Positions 1 through 7,091 of a stretch of DNA of 40,009 bases are shown here, in pieces (position 1 is the first letter of the stretch; each line of letters begins with the position of its first letter). Below the pieces are notes generated by a model. It had not been told where the DNA came from, made no database searches, and worked only from the letters and a program-made list of their open reading frames with translations. This DNA comes from an uncultured Lachnospiraceae bacterium (lineage in GTDB: Bacteria; Bacillota; Clostridia; Lachnospirales; Lachnospiraceae), in NCBI GenBank assembly GCA_947169935.1, contig CAMVRS010000011.1, positions 1 through 40,009 on the forward strand. The letters are read 5' to 3'. Position numbers and translations under genes: made by a program.

Positions 1-54
1 CAAAAGGCTTATAATCAAGGTTTTTTGTGCAAAATTAATAAGAAAGTATAGAGA

Positions 55-498
55 GTTCAGGAAATGGAGAATATGCGCGATCAGGTGATAGTGATATTCG
101 CGGGATATCCCAAACCCATGAAATCCTTTATTGAAAGAAATGAAGGCCTGCGCAGCAGGATAGCATTTCATATGGAATTCAAGGATTATAATGCTGATGA
201 GCTTACGCAGATCATCATGGATATGAGCGCGGAGCAGGGCTTTGTGATGGAGCCGGAAGCGGTAGAAAAATGCAGGAAGATATTCTATAATGCATGTATG
301 ATGCCTGATTTCGGAAACGGACGTTTTGCCAGGAATATGCTGGATAAAGCACTGCTCAATCAGGCGAAGAGAATATCGGGACCTGACCGTAAGGGGCGGG
401 TTACAAAAAGGATACTTACAACCCTTATCGGTGATGATTTTGATGAGGAGATCATAGCGGGCAGAGGGCAGGATATACGCAGGATAGGTTTTGTATGA
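55..498 (+). pseudogene. CbxX/CfqX (SpoVK)-type AAA+ ATPase, N-terminally truncated
   Basis: Only the C-terminal part of a CbxX/SpoVK-like AAA+ ATPase is present. The peptide opens inside the family: VIVIFAGYPKPMKSF matches the beta-strand/sensor-1 segment, NEGLRSRI the arginine-finger region, and the rest the small alpha-helical lid. The Walker A and B motifs that should precede it are absent. Reading the same frame upstream reaches a TAG at 49-51, and the family-like residues start at about 55 (VQEMENMRD). Bases 1-54 are AT-rich and do not encode the missing part in any frame. The ATG at 64 has only a weak AGGAA just before it. The fragment overlaps the next gene by 4 bases (ATGA). It is either a remnant cut by an insertion or deletion near base 54, or a break at a contig edge; the upstream sequence needed to decide is outside the window. 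Confidence 0.7.
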
Positions 499-1877
499 GA
501 TACGATATGGACGGGATCAGGATATACAGAGGAATAAACCAGATAGGCGGTATAGTCACGGAGATAAAAAAGGGTGACCACCGCGTATTGATAGACTTTG
601 GCGCAAATCTTCCCGGAACGGAGAATGCCGAGCTTGATGATGATGAGCTGGTGAAGGAAGTGTTTTCCCGGCAGGAAGTAAAGACAGATGCTGTCCTGTT
701 TACGCATTACCATGGAGACCATACCGGTTTAAAGAACAGGATCCCCGAAGACATACCCATGTATATAGGCCGGATCGCAAAAGATATAATGAAGATCATT
801 GCAAAGGATGCGGACTATGTAAAGATAAAGAACGGACAGGCAGATAAGATAGAGACTCCTGTCATAGACAGGATGATCCCCTATTGGAGAGCCGGAGAGT
901 TTAAGGATCTTAACGGGATCAGGATAATGCCGCTTATCTGCGATCATTCTGCTCTGGACGCCTATATGTTTGTGATAGAAATGAACGGGGAACGCATCCT
1001 GTATACAGGTGATTTCCGCGCACACGGGATCCCCGGTGAAAAGAATTTTGAAAAGCTGGTAAGGGAAAAGATCGGGAAGGTTGACATACTGATCACCGAG
1101 GGCACCATGGTATCAAGGGTCAAAGAGGAAGCGGTAAATCCTATAAGGACCGAGAAGGATCTGAAGGAAAAGGCAGCGGAGATATTCAGCCGGCATAAGG
1201 AAAATGTTGTGCTGGTGTCTTCTACGAATATAGACAGTGTTATGGGATTTTATCTTGCCACGCCGCGGGATAAGGCATTTATCGTAGATCCGTATCAGGC
1301 CCGCGTTATGATGACTGCCATAGAAGCAAAGCATAAGTATTTCCCTGATGATTACAGATACGGAAATGAAATTTATGTATTGTGCCCAAATGAGAATGAT
1401 TATTGTATAAAAGATCTTAAAGAGCACATGATACCCGGCACGCAGCGGAAACCGTTCCATATGGCCAGACCGGATATTTATCTTGATAAAGGTTTTGTTA
1501 TGCTGGCCAGGCCTAACAGAAATCCCTATGTTTCTACGGGTAAGTTTGAAGAACGCCTTATGGCCATGAAGGATCCGCATATTATCTATTCCATGTGGAC
1601 CGGATATCTTAAAGGCGGTAAGGCCGAGGATCCTTCGGTGGTAGAATTCCTTAAGGGATACAAGCCGGAAAACATAGAGGTCCTGCATACCTCCGGCCAC
1701 GCTTATGTAGAGGACCTCAAAAAGCTGATGGACATGACCTGCCCCGACATCATAGTCCCCATGCACACCGAAAGTGCCGCCGCCTTTAAAGAGCCGGAAC
1801 TTTTCGCTGACTACAGTGACAAGATAGTAACACTGGAGCGAGGGGATATGCTGGGGATATGCAGTGGGCTTTCCTGA
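495..1877 (+). CDS. RNase J-like metallo-beta-lactamase/beta-CASP hydrolase
   Basis: This 460-aa protein is a metallo-beta-lactamase fold hydrolase of the RNase J/beta-CASP type, expected to be a cytoplasmic two-zinc phosphodiesterase acting on RNA. Seen motifs: motif I aspartate in LIDFGAN (residues 32-38); the zinc motif HYHGDH (H71, H73, D75, H76); the downstream ligands in CDHSALDAY and YTGDFRAHG; a beta-CASP-like insert; and the C-terminal HTSGHA and VPMHTE histidine motifs typical of RNase J and ComEC-type enzymes. It is shorter than classical RNase J (about 550 aa), so the C-terminal domain may be missing. The start at 495 overlaps the upstream stop (ATGA) with AGGATAGG upstream; an ATG four codons later is an alternative. 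Family membership is firm; the exact substrate is inferred. Confidence 0.85.
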   Translation: MRYDMDGIRIYRGINQIGGIVTEIKKGDHRVLIDFGANLPGTENAELDDDELVKEVFSRQEVKTDAVLFTHYHGDHTGLKNRIPEDIPMYIGRIAKDIMKIIAKDADYVKIKNGQADKIETPVIDRMIPYWRAGEFKDLNGIRIMPLICDHSALDAYMFVIEMNGERILYTGDFRAHGIPGEKNFEKLVREKIGKVDILITEGTMVSRVKEEAVNPIRTEKDLKEKAAEIFSRHKENVVLVSSTNIDSVMGFYLATPRDKAFIVDPYQARVMMTAIEAKHKYFPDDYRYGNEIYVLCPNENDYCIKDLKEHMIPGTQRKPFHMARPDIYLDKGFVMLARPNRNPYVSTGKFEERLMAMKDPHIIYSMWTGYLKGGKAEDPSVVEFLKGYKPENIEVLHTSGHAYVEDLKKLMDMTCPDIIVPMHTESAAAFKEPELFADYSDKIVTLERGDMLGICSGLS

Positions 1878-1908
1878 TACCAAAAGGCGGGCCGCGTCTT
1901 GTGACTTG

Positions 1909-1969
1909 GTCATTCTGGGGGGGTGACAACCTGTTGCCCTGTCATTCTGAGCGAAGCGAAGAATCTTGA
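1909..1969 (+). repeat. Extragenic hairpin repeat (partial plus full copy)
   Basis: GTCATTCTG occurs at 1909-1917 and again at 1941-1949, a 32-bp step. The second copy is complete and forms a small hairpin: ATTCT (1944-1948) pairs with AGAAT (1960-1964) around the loop GAGCGAAGCGA. The same element recurs at 38361-38387 with compensating changes in the stem. It lies between the RNase J-like gene and the nuclease-like gene. Confidence 0.75.
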
Positions 1970-1992
1970 AAGAGTAGAGGAAGAGAAAGAAC

Positions 1993-2901
1993 ATGAGTGT
2001 AGAAGAATCTATATTAAGTATTATAACAAAAAACGTGATCAACGATTATTACACCGCCGGCATAAAGACGGAAGTAGTTATCGATACGCTGATCACGCCG
2101 GTGATAGTTGATATCGTTGCCGGACAACTAAAAGGAAGTAATAATTTGAAATATATAACAAAAGAGTTTCCGTTAGTTAAGGAAGCGGTAAAAGATAAGC
2201 TGGAAAAAATGAAACAGAAAAAAAATGAAACAGAAGAAAATAAATCAAAAAAAGCATCATATAGTAATACAAAGGCTGACTATATTCTTTCTGATGATAA
2301 ATTTATTTACATAGTTGAACTAAAAACATCTTCAGATAGTATAAATGATGAGCAAATAAATGCATATGCAAATTATATTAATAGAATATCCGGATCCGGA
2401 TCTGGATCTGACGAAATGCTTGAAGAGTTTACTGCTGTTTTTAATAAATATAGTAGTTCGGGAATAAAAGATGATGAATTTTTAGAAAATTACAAAAATC
2501 CTGAAAAACAAGAGCAATATAAACTTACAGAGATAATAGCCAAAGTTGAAAAGAAAAATAATAATAGCCAGAAAACGTCATCAAAGAAATATTATAAACA
2601 GGCTACGCAGATCAAAGATAATGGATTGGAAAAATGGGAGGGAAAGGGTGTAAAACTAATATATATCATCCCTCATGAAGAAAAGGTTTTAAAAGATAAG
2701 ATAATAGAAAAGCTGGGTGAAGAAAAAGTATCTTTTGTTTATTTGGATAAAATAGGTGGTGTCTCAGGGAAAGATAATGATGAAAGTAAAGAGGATGATA
2801 CAGTTAGCGAAGAAGATAGAAAACAGTATTATGATTGGGTTAGAAAAAGTATACTAAAACCCATTTTTAATAAATCTGACCCCAAACAGTCACAGGTATG
2901 A
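1993..2901 (+). CDS. Putative PD-(D/E)XK (RecB-like) nuclease, orphan
   Basis: This 302-aa protein has no firm family name, but residues 94-125 carry a recognisable PD-(D/E)XK nuclease core. D96 is in KADYIL, E109 and K111 are in VELK, and Q121xxxY125 fits the QxxxY motif of RecB-type nucleases. A short basic linker (residues about 70-90) precedes the core and an SGSGSGS linker follows near 133-139. The last 130 residues are lysine- and glutamate-rich. The start has a good GAGGAAGAG site. Base composition changes sharply: the first 130 bases resemble the neighbours, while from about 2130 onward the gene is very AT-rich, which suggests recent transfer or a chimeric origin. No methylase, specificity subunit or toxin partner is adjacent. 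A role in DNA cleavage (defence or selfish element) is inference. Confidence 0.6.
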   Translation: MSVEESILSIITKNVINDYYTAGIKTEVVIDTLITPVIVDIVAGQLKGSNNLKYITKEFPLVKEAVKDKLEKMKQKKNETEENKSKKASYSNTKADYILSDDKFIYIVELKTSSDSINDEQINAYANYINRISGSGSGSDEMLEEFTAVFNKYSSSGIKDDEFLENYKNPEKQEQYKLTEIIAKVEKKNNNSQKTSSKKYYKQATQIKDNGLEKWEGKGVKLIYIIPHEEKVLKDKIIEKLGEEKVSFVYLDKIGGVSGKDNDESKEDDTVSEEDRKQYYDWVRKSILKPIFNKSDPKQSQV

Positions 2902-2990
2902 ATAGAATTGGAATAATACACGATGAAAGGATAAATTATATTGTAGTTGAGTTTAATACAACTATTGCGTCATTGGATTTACACATATAA
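2898..2990 (+). CDS. Possible 30-aa small ORF coupled to the nuclease gene
   Basis: An ATG at 2898 overlaps the stop of the nuclease-like gene as ATGA and opens a 30-residue frame ending at the TAA 2988-2990 (begins MNRIGIIHDERINYIVVEF). The coupling suggests translation, but there is no independent ribosome binding site and the peptide matches nothing I recognise. It could equally be the decayed remnant of a longer partner gene. Confidence 0.25.
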   Translation: MNRIGIIHDERINYIVVEFNTTIASLDLHI

Positions 2991-3006
2991 GTGGTATTAT
3001 TTTCAT

Positions 3007-3025
3007 AGAACGTTCTGAATATAAT
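3007..3025 (+). promoter_or_regulatory. Probable promoter with palindromic operator for the XRE gene
   Basis: The perfect 10-bp palindrome AGAACGTTCT (3007-3016) sits immediately before a TATAAT hexamer at 3020-3025, 20 bases upstream of the XRE start. The -35 region is poor. A palindrome abutting the -10 box and followed by a helix-turn-helix gene fits an autoregulatory operator. Confidence 0.45.
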
Positions 3026-3045
3026 TTATATCGGAGGAACTGCTT

Positions 3046-3678
3046 ATGATGTATTTACCTGCCAACTTGAAAAAATACAGGCTTATAAAAGAATTGACGC
3101 AAGAGGATGTGGCTGAGTTTTTAGGAATTACTCCGCAGAGCGTATCTAAATGGGAACGAGGCGAAAGCTATCCCGATATTACGCTTCTTCCTGCGTTAGC
3201 TAATATATTCGAGACAAGCGTTGATCTGCTTCTTGGAATGGACACTATCCGGGCAGAAGAAACACGATACAATATTCATAAAAAAGCTGTTGAATATCAA
3301 AGAAGTGGCGACTTGGATATGGCAGAAAAAACCTATCGCGATGCCCTGTTGATATATCCGAACAAGCCGGGGATGATACTGGGATTGGCAAGTACATTGG
3401 CATTAAAAGGTGATACAGAAGAAGCTATAGAGTTAATGGAACGGGGGTTACCTATTTCCAATAACGAAAAGCAGAAATCAACGATTAGAGCTGCATTATG
3501 TTTTTTGTACTTAAAGGCGGGCAGGGAAGACAAAGCTTGCAAGCTTGCTTCGCAGCTGCCGCATATGCGTGAAAGCAGGGAAGTTGTCCAGCCTTTAATT
3601 AAACAGGGACTTAGTCACTCACAAATAGACGATAATATTAAGAATATCATTTTAGGTGACGGGGATGGTATTTGGTAA
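3046..3678 (+). CDS. XRE-family regulator with TPR-like C-terminal domain
   Basis: This 210-aa cytoplasmic DNA-binding protein has an N-terminal Cro/XRE helix-turn-helix (residues about 7-62; [20 protein letters not shown] is the HTH). A tetratricopeptide-like helical repeat region follows (about 75-175; [20 protein letters not shown] and [17 protein letters not shown] are TPR units). HTH-TPR regulators of Firmicutes often bind a peptide or protein ligand through the TPR part. The start has CGGAGGA 8 bases upstream. The GH2 gene follows after 41 bases on the same strand, so local control of that enzyme is a reasonable inference. An AGAACGTTCT palindrome at its own promoter suggests autoregulation. 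Confidence 0.85.
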   Translation: MMYLPANLKKYRLIKELTQEDVAEFLGITPQSVSKWERGESYPDITLLPALANIFETSVDLLLGMDTIRAEETRYNIHKKAVEYQRSGDLDMAEKTYRDALLIYPNKPGMILGLASTLALKGDTEEAIELMERGLPISNNEKQKSTIRAALCFLYLKAGREDKACKLASQLPHMRESREVVQPLIKQGLSHSQIDDNIKNIILGDGDGIW

Positions 3679-3719
3679 GCGGACTGTTAGTAGACCACCG
3701 GAAAGAGAAAGGATTTTCA

Positions 3720-5480
3720 ATGGTAAAAAAGTATTTATCTGACATACATCTGGAAGATTATGCTGCCGGATATGAGAATAAAAAAGCAACGCATAAAGAT
3801 ATGGTCTTTGAGGGCGGGAGGGAATTCCTGTCATTGAACGGAGAATGGAATTATGCGGTAGATCAATATGACACCTGCCTGAGACAGAACTGGTACAGGG
3901 AAAGATATGTTGACGAGAGAGGCTTTACACTTCCTGTTGATTATTCTTTTGATGAATGGCCGCTTATGAAACTGCCCTGCTGCTGGAATACTTTTGCTTC
4001 CGAGTATCTTTTATATGAAGGGCCGATGGTATTTACGCGGAAGTTCAGATATGATACTGCAGACAATGGCAGATGTATTTTACGTATCGGAGCCGCTTCA
4101 ATGTTATGCAGGGTTTTTATCAACGGCAGCTATATTGGAATGCATCGCGGAGCTTCAACGCCGTTTTATTTTGATATTACGGAATTGCTTAAGGAAGAAA
4201 ACAGGATCATTCTTTGTGTTGACAGTACCAGGCGGCCGGAACAGGTTCCTACGGAGAATACGGACTGGTTTAATTATGGCGGTGTATTTCGTGACATAGG
4301 ATTGATAACGCTTCCCGGGGTATATATCAGATCATTCAGGATAAATCTTGTACCGGACGGCGGGTTCAATAAGATCCATGCATCAGTATCATTATCTGAA
4401 TGTACAGAGGGAAAAGCAAAGCTTAAGATCGATGAGCTTAAGATAGATGAAGAAGTTGACATCGTAAACGGAAAAGGGGAAACAGAGATTGCTGCGGACC
4501 TGAGATTATGGAGCCCCGAAGATCCGTACCTGTATGATGTGACTTTGTGTTTTAATGAAGATACGGTTTCTGACCGTGTGGGTTTCAGGGAGATAAAGGT
4601 TCAGGGCAGGGAGATACTGCTTAACGGACAGAGTATATTTTTAAAAGGCATCAGTGCCCACGAAGACAGTACAGAGAACGGGCGTGCGTTGACGGATAAA
4701 GAAAGAATAGAGAATATCAGCCTTGCTAAGGAACTGGGATGTAATTTCATGCGTGTTGCACATTATCCCCACCATGAAAGAATGGCAAAGCTTGCCGATG
4801 AGATGGGTATCATGCTATGGGAGGAGATACCTGTATATTGGGCTATACGTTTCGAAAGGGAAGAAACATATGAGGATGCCCATAATCAGCTGGCAGAGCT
4901 GATAGAGAGAGACTATAACAGGGCTTCTGTGATCATATGGTCAGTGGGAAATGAGAATGCCGATACGGACAGCCGCTTAAGTTTTATGAAAGGTCTGGCC
5001 GACTATGCGCATGAAACGGATCCGGGCAGGCTTGTATCTGCAGCGTGCCTTGTAGATGAAGCAGAAAACAGGATCGCGGACAGGCTTGCGGATTCGCTGG
5101 ATATCATAGGCGTTAATGAATATTGCGGTTGGTATTCACCGGATTTTGAACGTCTTCCCGAGCTTATGAAGAACAGTGATCCGGATAAACCTGTGATAAT
5201 AACCGAATTCGGCGCAGACGCAATGCGCGGGAATACGGGGGATCCGGACCGGAAAGGAACTGAGGAATATCAAGCCTGCGTATATGATCGCCAGCTGGAT
5301 ACGCTTTTGAAGATCGATTATGTAAAAGGGATATCACCCTGGATACTGTATGATTTCCGCTGCCCCAGAAGGACCAGCGTTATACAGAAGTATTACAACA
5401 GGAAAGGACTTCTTGATGAAACAAAAACATACCGTAAGCCGGCGTTCTATGTTTTACAGAAATACTATCGGAATAAGTGA
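3720..5480 (+). CDS. Beta-glucuronidase (glycoside hydrolase family 2)
   Basis: This 586-aa enzyme has the GH2 domain order: sugar-binding jelly roll (about 30-190, with [13 protein letters not shown]), immunoglobulin-like domain (about 200-285) and TIM barrel (about 290-586). The acid/base glutamate is E412 in VGNEN and the nucleophile is E496 in ITEFGA. N560-R-K562 (NRKG) matches the N-x-K motif by which beta-glucuronidases recognise the glucuronate carboxylate, which favours GUS over beta-galactosidase. Length is close to E. coli UidA (603 aa). No signal peptide is seen, so it acts in the cytoplasm on imported glucuronides. The start chosen is ATG 3720 with AAAGGA upstream; an in-frame TTG at 3672 lies inside the XRE gene and is unlikely. 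No glucuronide transporter is adjacent. Confidence 0.85.
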   Translation: MVKKYLSDIHLEDYAAGYENKKATHKDMVFEGGREFLSLNGEWNYAVDQYDTCLRQNWYRERYVDERGFTLPVDYSFDEWPLMKLPCCWNTFASEYLLYEGPMVFTRKFRYDTADNGRCILRIGAASMLCRVFINGSYIGMHRGASTPFYFDITELLKEENRIILCVDSTRRPEQVPTENTDWFNYGGVFRDIGLITLPGVYIRSFRINLVPDGGFNKIHASVSLSECTEGKAKLKIDELKIDEEVDIVNGKGETEIAADLRLWSPEDPYLYDVTLCFNEDTVSDRVGFREIKVQGREILLNGQSIFLKGISAHEDSTENGRALTDKERIENISLAKELGCNFMRVAHYPHHERMAKLADEMGIMLWEEIPVYWAIRFEREETYEDAHNQLAELIERDYNRASVIIWSVGNENADTDSRLSFMKGLADYAHETDPGRLVSAACLVDEAENRIADRLADSLDIIGVNEYCGWYSPDFERLPELMKNSDPDKPVIITEFGADAMRGNTGDPDRKGTEEYQACVYDRQLDTLLKIDYVKGISPWILYDFRCPRRTSVIQKYYNRKGLLDETKTYRKPAFYVLQKYYRNK

Positions 5481-5501
5481 TCACAGTGGAGGAGCAAAGC
5501 C

Positions 5502-5936
5502 ATGAACACAGCATTGATGGAAAGAAACGGTAAGAGGATAGCAAAGATACTTGAATATGTAGGATACGAAGACAGTGCGATCATAATCGAAAAAGACTGG
5601 GATCTGCAGGTATACTTCAGCGGAAGGGAAGAGGGCTGCATCACCATAGAGATGTGCGCGCATAAGGACATGAACGGAGATTCACTTTTTGATCCGCTTA
5701 TGAGGATAGAGCTCAGCACGGATGAATCCGATAATATCCTGAGCGCCAAGGCGGTTTATTATCTCTCCAGATCGATCTTTGCCGATATCGAGATCTATGC
5801 AAAAGACGATCCCGATTGCTGGAATCCTGAGTTATATGAAAAATACAGCGGACAGCTTGACGAGCGCCTTTGTGACTGGCTGAACACGATCGATATGAGA
5901 AAATACCTGACAGAGGGCAGAATAGAAAAAATTTGA
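5502..5936 (+). CDS. Hypothetical protein, 144 aa
   Basis: A 144-aa acidic, soluble protein of unknown function. The central segment (residues about 33-70, around YFSGREEGCITIEMCAHKD then GDSLFDPLMRIEL) alternates hydrophobic residues as in an antiparallel beta sheet. It loosely resembles small uncharacterised proteins that share an 'NGDLxxDP' turn (DUF6908/DUF1249-like); that resemblance is weak. It has a good ribosome binding site (GGAGGAG) and follows the GH2 gene by 21 bases, so it is probably co-transcribed. It ends just before a hairpin followed by a T-rich tract. No catalytic motif, signal peptide or membrane segment is visible. Confidence 0.65.
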   Translation: MNTALMERNGKRIAKILEYVGYEDSAIIIEKDWDLQVYFSGREEGCITIEMCAHKDMNGDSLFDPLMRIELSTDESDNILSAKAVYYLSRSIFADIEIYAKDDPDCWNPELYEKYSGQLDERLCDWLNTIDMRKYLTEGRIEKI

Positions 5937-5948
5937 AATATAAATGAC

Positions 5949-6007
5949 CGTGTGCCTTTACAAGATTGTTAAGGAAATTAATATGTAAAGGTACACGTTA
6001 TCTTTTT
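5949..6007 (+). terminator. Hairpin with T-tract after the 144-aa gene
   Basis: CGTGTGCCTTTACA (5949-5962) pairs with TGTAAAGGTACACG (5984-5997) over 14 bp with one G-U pair, around a 21-base loop. It is followed by TTATCTTTTT. The 3' arm is part of a 24-bp direct repeat. The loop is long for a classical intrinsic terminator. Confidence 0.5.
5981..6004 (+). repeat. 24-bp direct repeat, left copy
   Basis: This copy is identical over 24 bases to 6512-6535 (shared core TGTAAAGGTACACGTTATC). The two copies frame a 507-bp AT-rich segment holding a start-less ORF and a 78-aa gene. Confidence 0.8.
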
Positions 6008-6222
6008 CAGGCAATGCAATATCGATAAAAGAGCGCGAAAAAATACGCCATGAAATTAATAATCTATACTATCCTAAATATGATGGTTTGTTGTATATAG
6101 CGCATAGATCAGTAGGATTGGATAATTGTTATTATATTTATTTGTTGGAAAATCATGGCTTTGATGATTATTTATTTCTGATGAGATATGATAACCTTGA
6201 TGATGAGGATATTTTATTATGA
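5991..6222 (+). pseudogene. Start-less ORF of about 75 codons, probable 5'-truncated gene
   Basis: A frame open from just after the TAA at 5987-5989 runs to TGA 6220-6222, with plausible protein character (segments ISIKEREKIRHEINNLYYP, YIAHRSVGLDNCYYIYLLE, DNLDDEDILL). It has no ATG before codon 64 and no ribosome binding site. Its 5' end coincides with the left 24-bp repeat, as if the repeat marks a breakpoint. It ends in an ATGA overlap with the next gene, which suggests the pair was once a translationally coupled operon. The AT-rich composition differs from the flanks. The function is unknown. Confidence 0.4.
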
Positions 6223-6455
6223 CTATGAGAGAATTTAGGGAATTATTATATAAGGTAGATCGGTCTTATGATGATTTTGTGAGCCTGATAATTTCATATA
6301 TCAAAATACCGGGGAACAGATCCAAAGCATTATTGATAAGGGATTATATTGAAAGTCATCCATTTTCTGACTCAAGTGATGTGTTGCAGTTTATGGTAGA
6401 AGAGTTGGGCATGGCTGATATGTCGAAGGTTTCAGCCTTGGAAGTGATTACATGA
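6219..6455 (+). CDS. Hypothetical protein, 78 aa
   Basis: A 78-aa AT-rich gene of unknown function, beginning MTMREFRELLYKVDRSYDDF. It overlaps the stop of the preceding start-less ORF (ATGA) and has GAGGAT upstream. The predicted character is helical and acidic, without membrane segments. It lies between two copies of a 24-bp direct repeat and ends before a perfect GGCGATC-TTCG-GATCGCC hairpin. Small paired AT-rich genes of this kind are often immunity or accessory genes, but nothing in the sequence proves that here. Confidence 0.5.
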   Translation: MTMREFRELLYKVDRSYDDFVSLIISYIKIPGNRSKALLIRDYIESHPFSDSSDVLQFMVEELGMADMSKVSALEVIT

Positions 6456-6477
6456 TATATTGAAGTAAAGGATATGC

Positions 6478-6505
6478 GGCGATCTTCGGATCGCCATTAA
6501 GTTTT
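6478..6505 (+). terminator. Stem-loop with TTCG tetraloop after the 78-aa gene
   Basis: GGCGATC (6478-6484) and GATCGCC (6489-6495) form a perfect 7-bp stem closed by a stable TTCG tetraloop. It is followed after ATTAAG by five T residues. Confidence 0.6.
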
Positions 6506-6511
6506 TAAACT

Positions 6512-6535
6512 ATATGTAAAGGTACACGTTATCTT
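6512..6535 (+). repeat. 24-bp direct repeat, right copy
   Basis: This is a perfect copy of 5981-6004, located between the TTCG-loop hairpin and the following strong terminator. Confidence 0.8.
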
Positions 6536-6566
6536 ATAACACCTGATTCATCAGGTGTTATTTTTT
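6536..6566 (+). terminator. Intrinsic terminator upstream of the GntR operon
   Basis: ATAACACCTGA (6536-6546) and TCAGGTGTTAT (6551-6561) form an 11-bp perfect stem with loop TTCA, followed by an uninterrupted T run (6561-6566). It insulates the GntR promoter that starts 20 bases later. Confidence 0.85.
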
Positions 6567-6572
6567 GCGATA

Positions 6573-6616
6573 AACAGTATAAAACAGTTGACAACTGTTT
6601 TATACTGTTATATACT
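6573..6616 (+). promoter_or_regulatory. Sigma-A promoter inside a 37-bp palindromic GntR operator
   Basis: TTGACA (6588-6593), a 17-base spacer and TATACT (6611-6616) give a near-consensus promoter. Positions 6573-6590 and 6592-6609 are perfect reverse complements (18-bp arms around a single A at 6591), covering the -35 box and spacer. TATACTGTT recurs next to it at 6611-6619. The layout fits tight autorepression by the GntR protein encoded at 6705. Confidence 0.8.
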
Positions 6617-6704
6617 GTTTATATCCGGAGGGGAAAGATTACTGCAGAAATCTTTCGAACCAACGCAATGCGCAGGCGGGGGCTCCGGGGAAAGGGAAAA
6701 AAGC

Positions 6705-7076
6705 ATGCAGATAGTTATAAACAATACATCTATGGTACCTGTATATGAGCAGCTGATGGACAATATAAAGCAGGAGATCATAAATGGCGGTATCAAAGAA
6801 GGTGAGCCGCTTCCTTCTGTAAGGACACTGGCAAACGAGCTTAAGATCAGCGCCCTTACGGTAAAGAAAGCATATGACAAACTTGAGGAAGAAGGATTTA
6901 TCGTAACGGTACACGGAAAGGGCAGCTTTGTTGCGGCAACGGATATGGCGCTTGCAGCGGAAGCCAGAAAGAAATCCGTTGAAGAAGCCTTTGCTCTTGC
7001 AACCGAGCGGGCCAGGGCACTGGGGCTTTCCGATGATGAGATCAGAGAGATCCTGGAGATCATCCTCAATGAATGA
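6705..7076 (+). CDS. GntR-family (YtrA-type) transcriptional regulator
   Basis: This 123-aa protein has an N-terminal winged helix-turn-helix (about 10-78; PLPSVRTLANELKISALTVK is the HTH) and only about 40 further residues of mostly alpha helix (about 82-123). That short architecture is typical of the YtrA subfamily, which usually controls the ABC transporter encoded next to it. The start ATG 6705 is supported by GGGGAAAGGG upstream; in-frame codons further upstream run through the promoter region. It is followed 15 bases later by an ATP-binding subunit and then a permease, the expected ytr-like order. A long palindrome over its promoter is the probable operator. The inducing signal (often a cell-envelope antibiotic in this subfamily) is unknown here. 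Confidence 0.88.
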   Translation: MQIVINNTSMVPVYEQLMDNIKQEIINGGIKEGEPLPSVRTLANELKISALTVKKAYDKLEEEGFIVTVHGKGSFVAATDMALAAEARKKSVEEAFALATERARALGLSDDEIREILEIILNE

Positions 7077-7091
7077 TAAGGAGTTAAGGAT

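Noticed and set aside
1113-2042. 309-codon open frame on the minus strand
   Set aside because: It is antisense to the RNase J-like gene and its repeat-containing downstream region; no motif and no start context.
3007-3016. AGAACGTTCT as an SOS (LexA) box
   Set aside because: Gram-positive LexA sites have GAAC and GTTC separated by four bases; here they abut, so an XRE operator is more likely.
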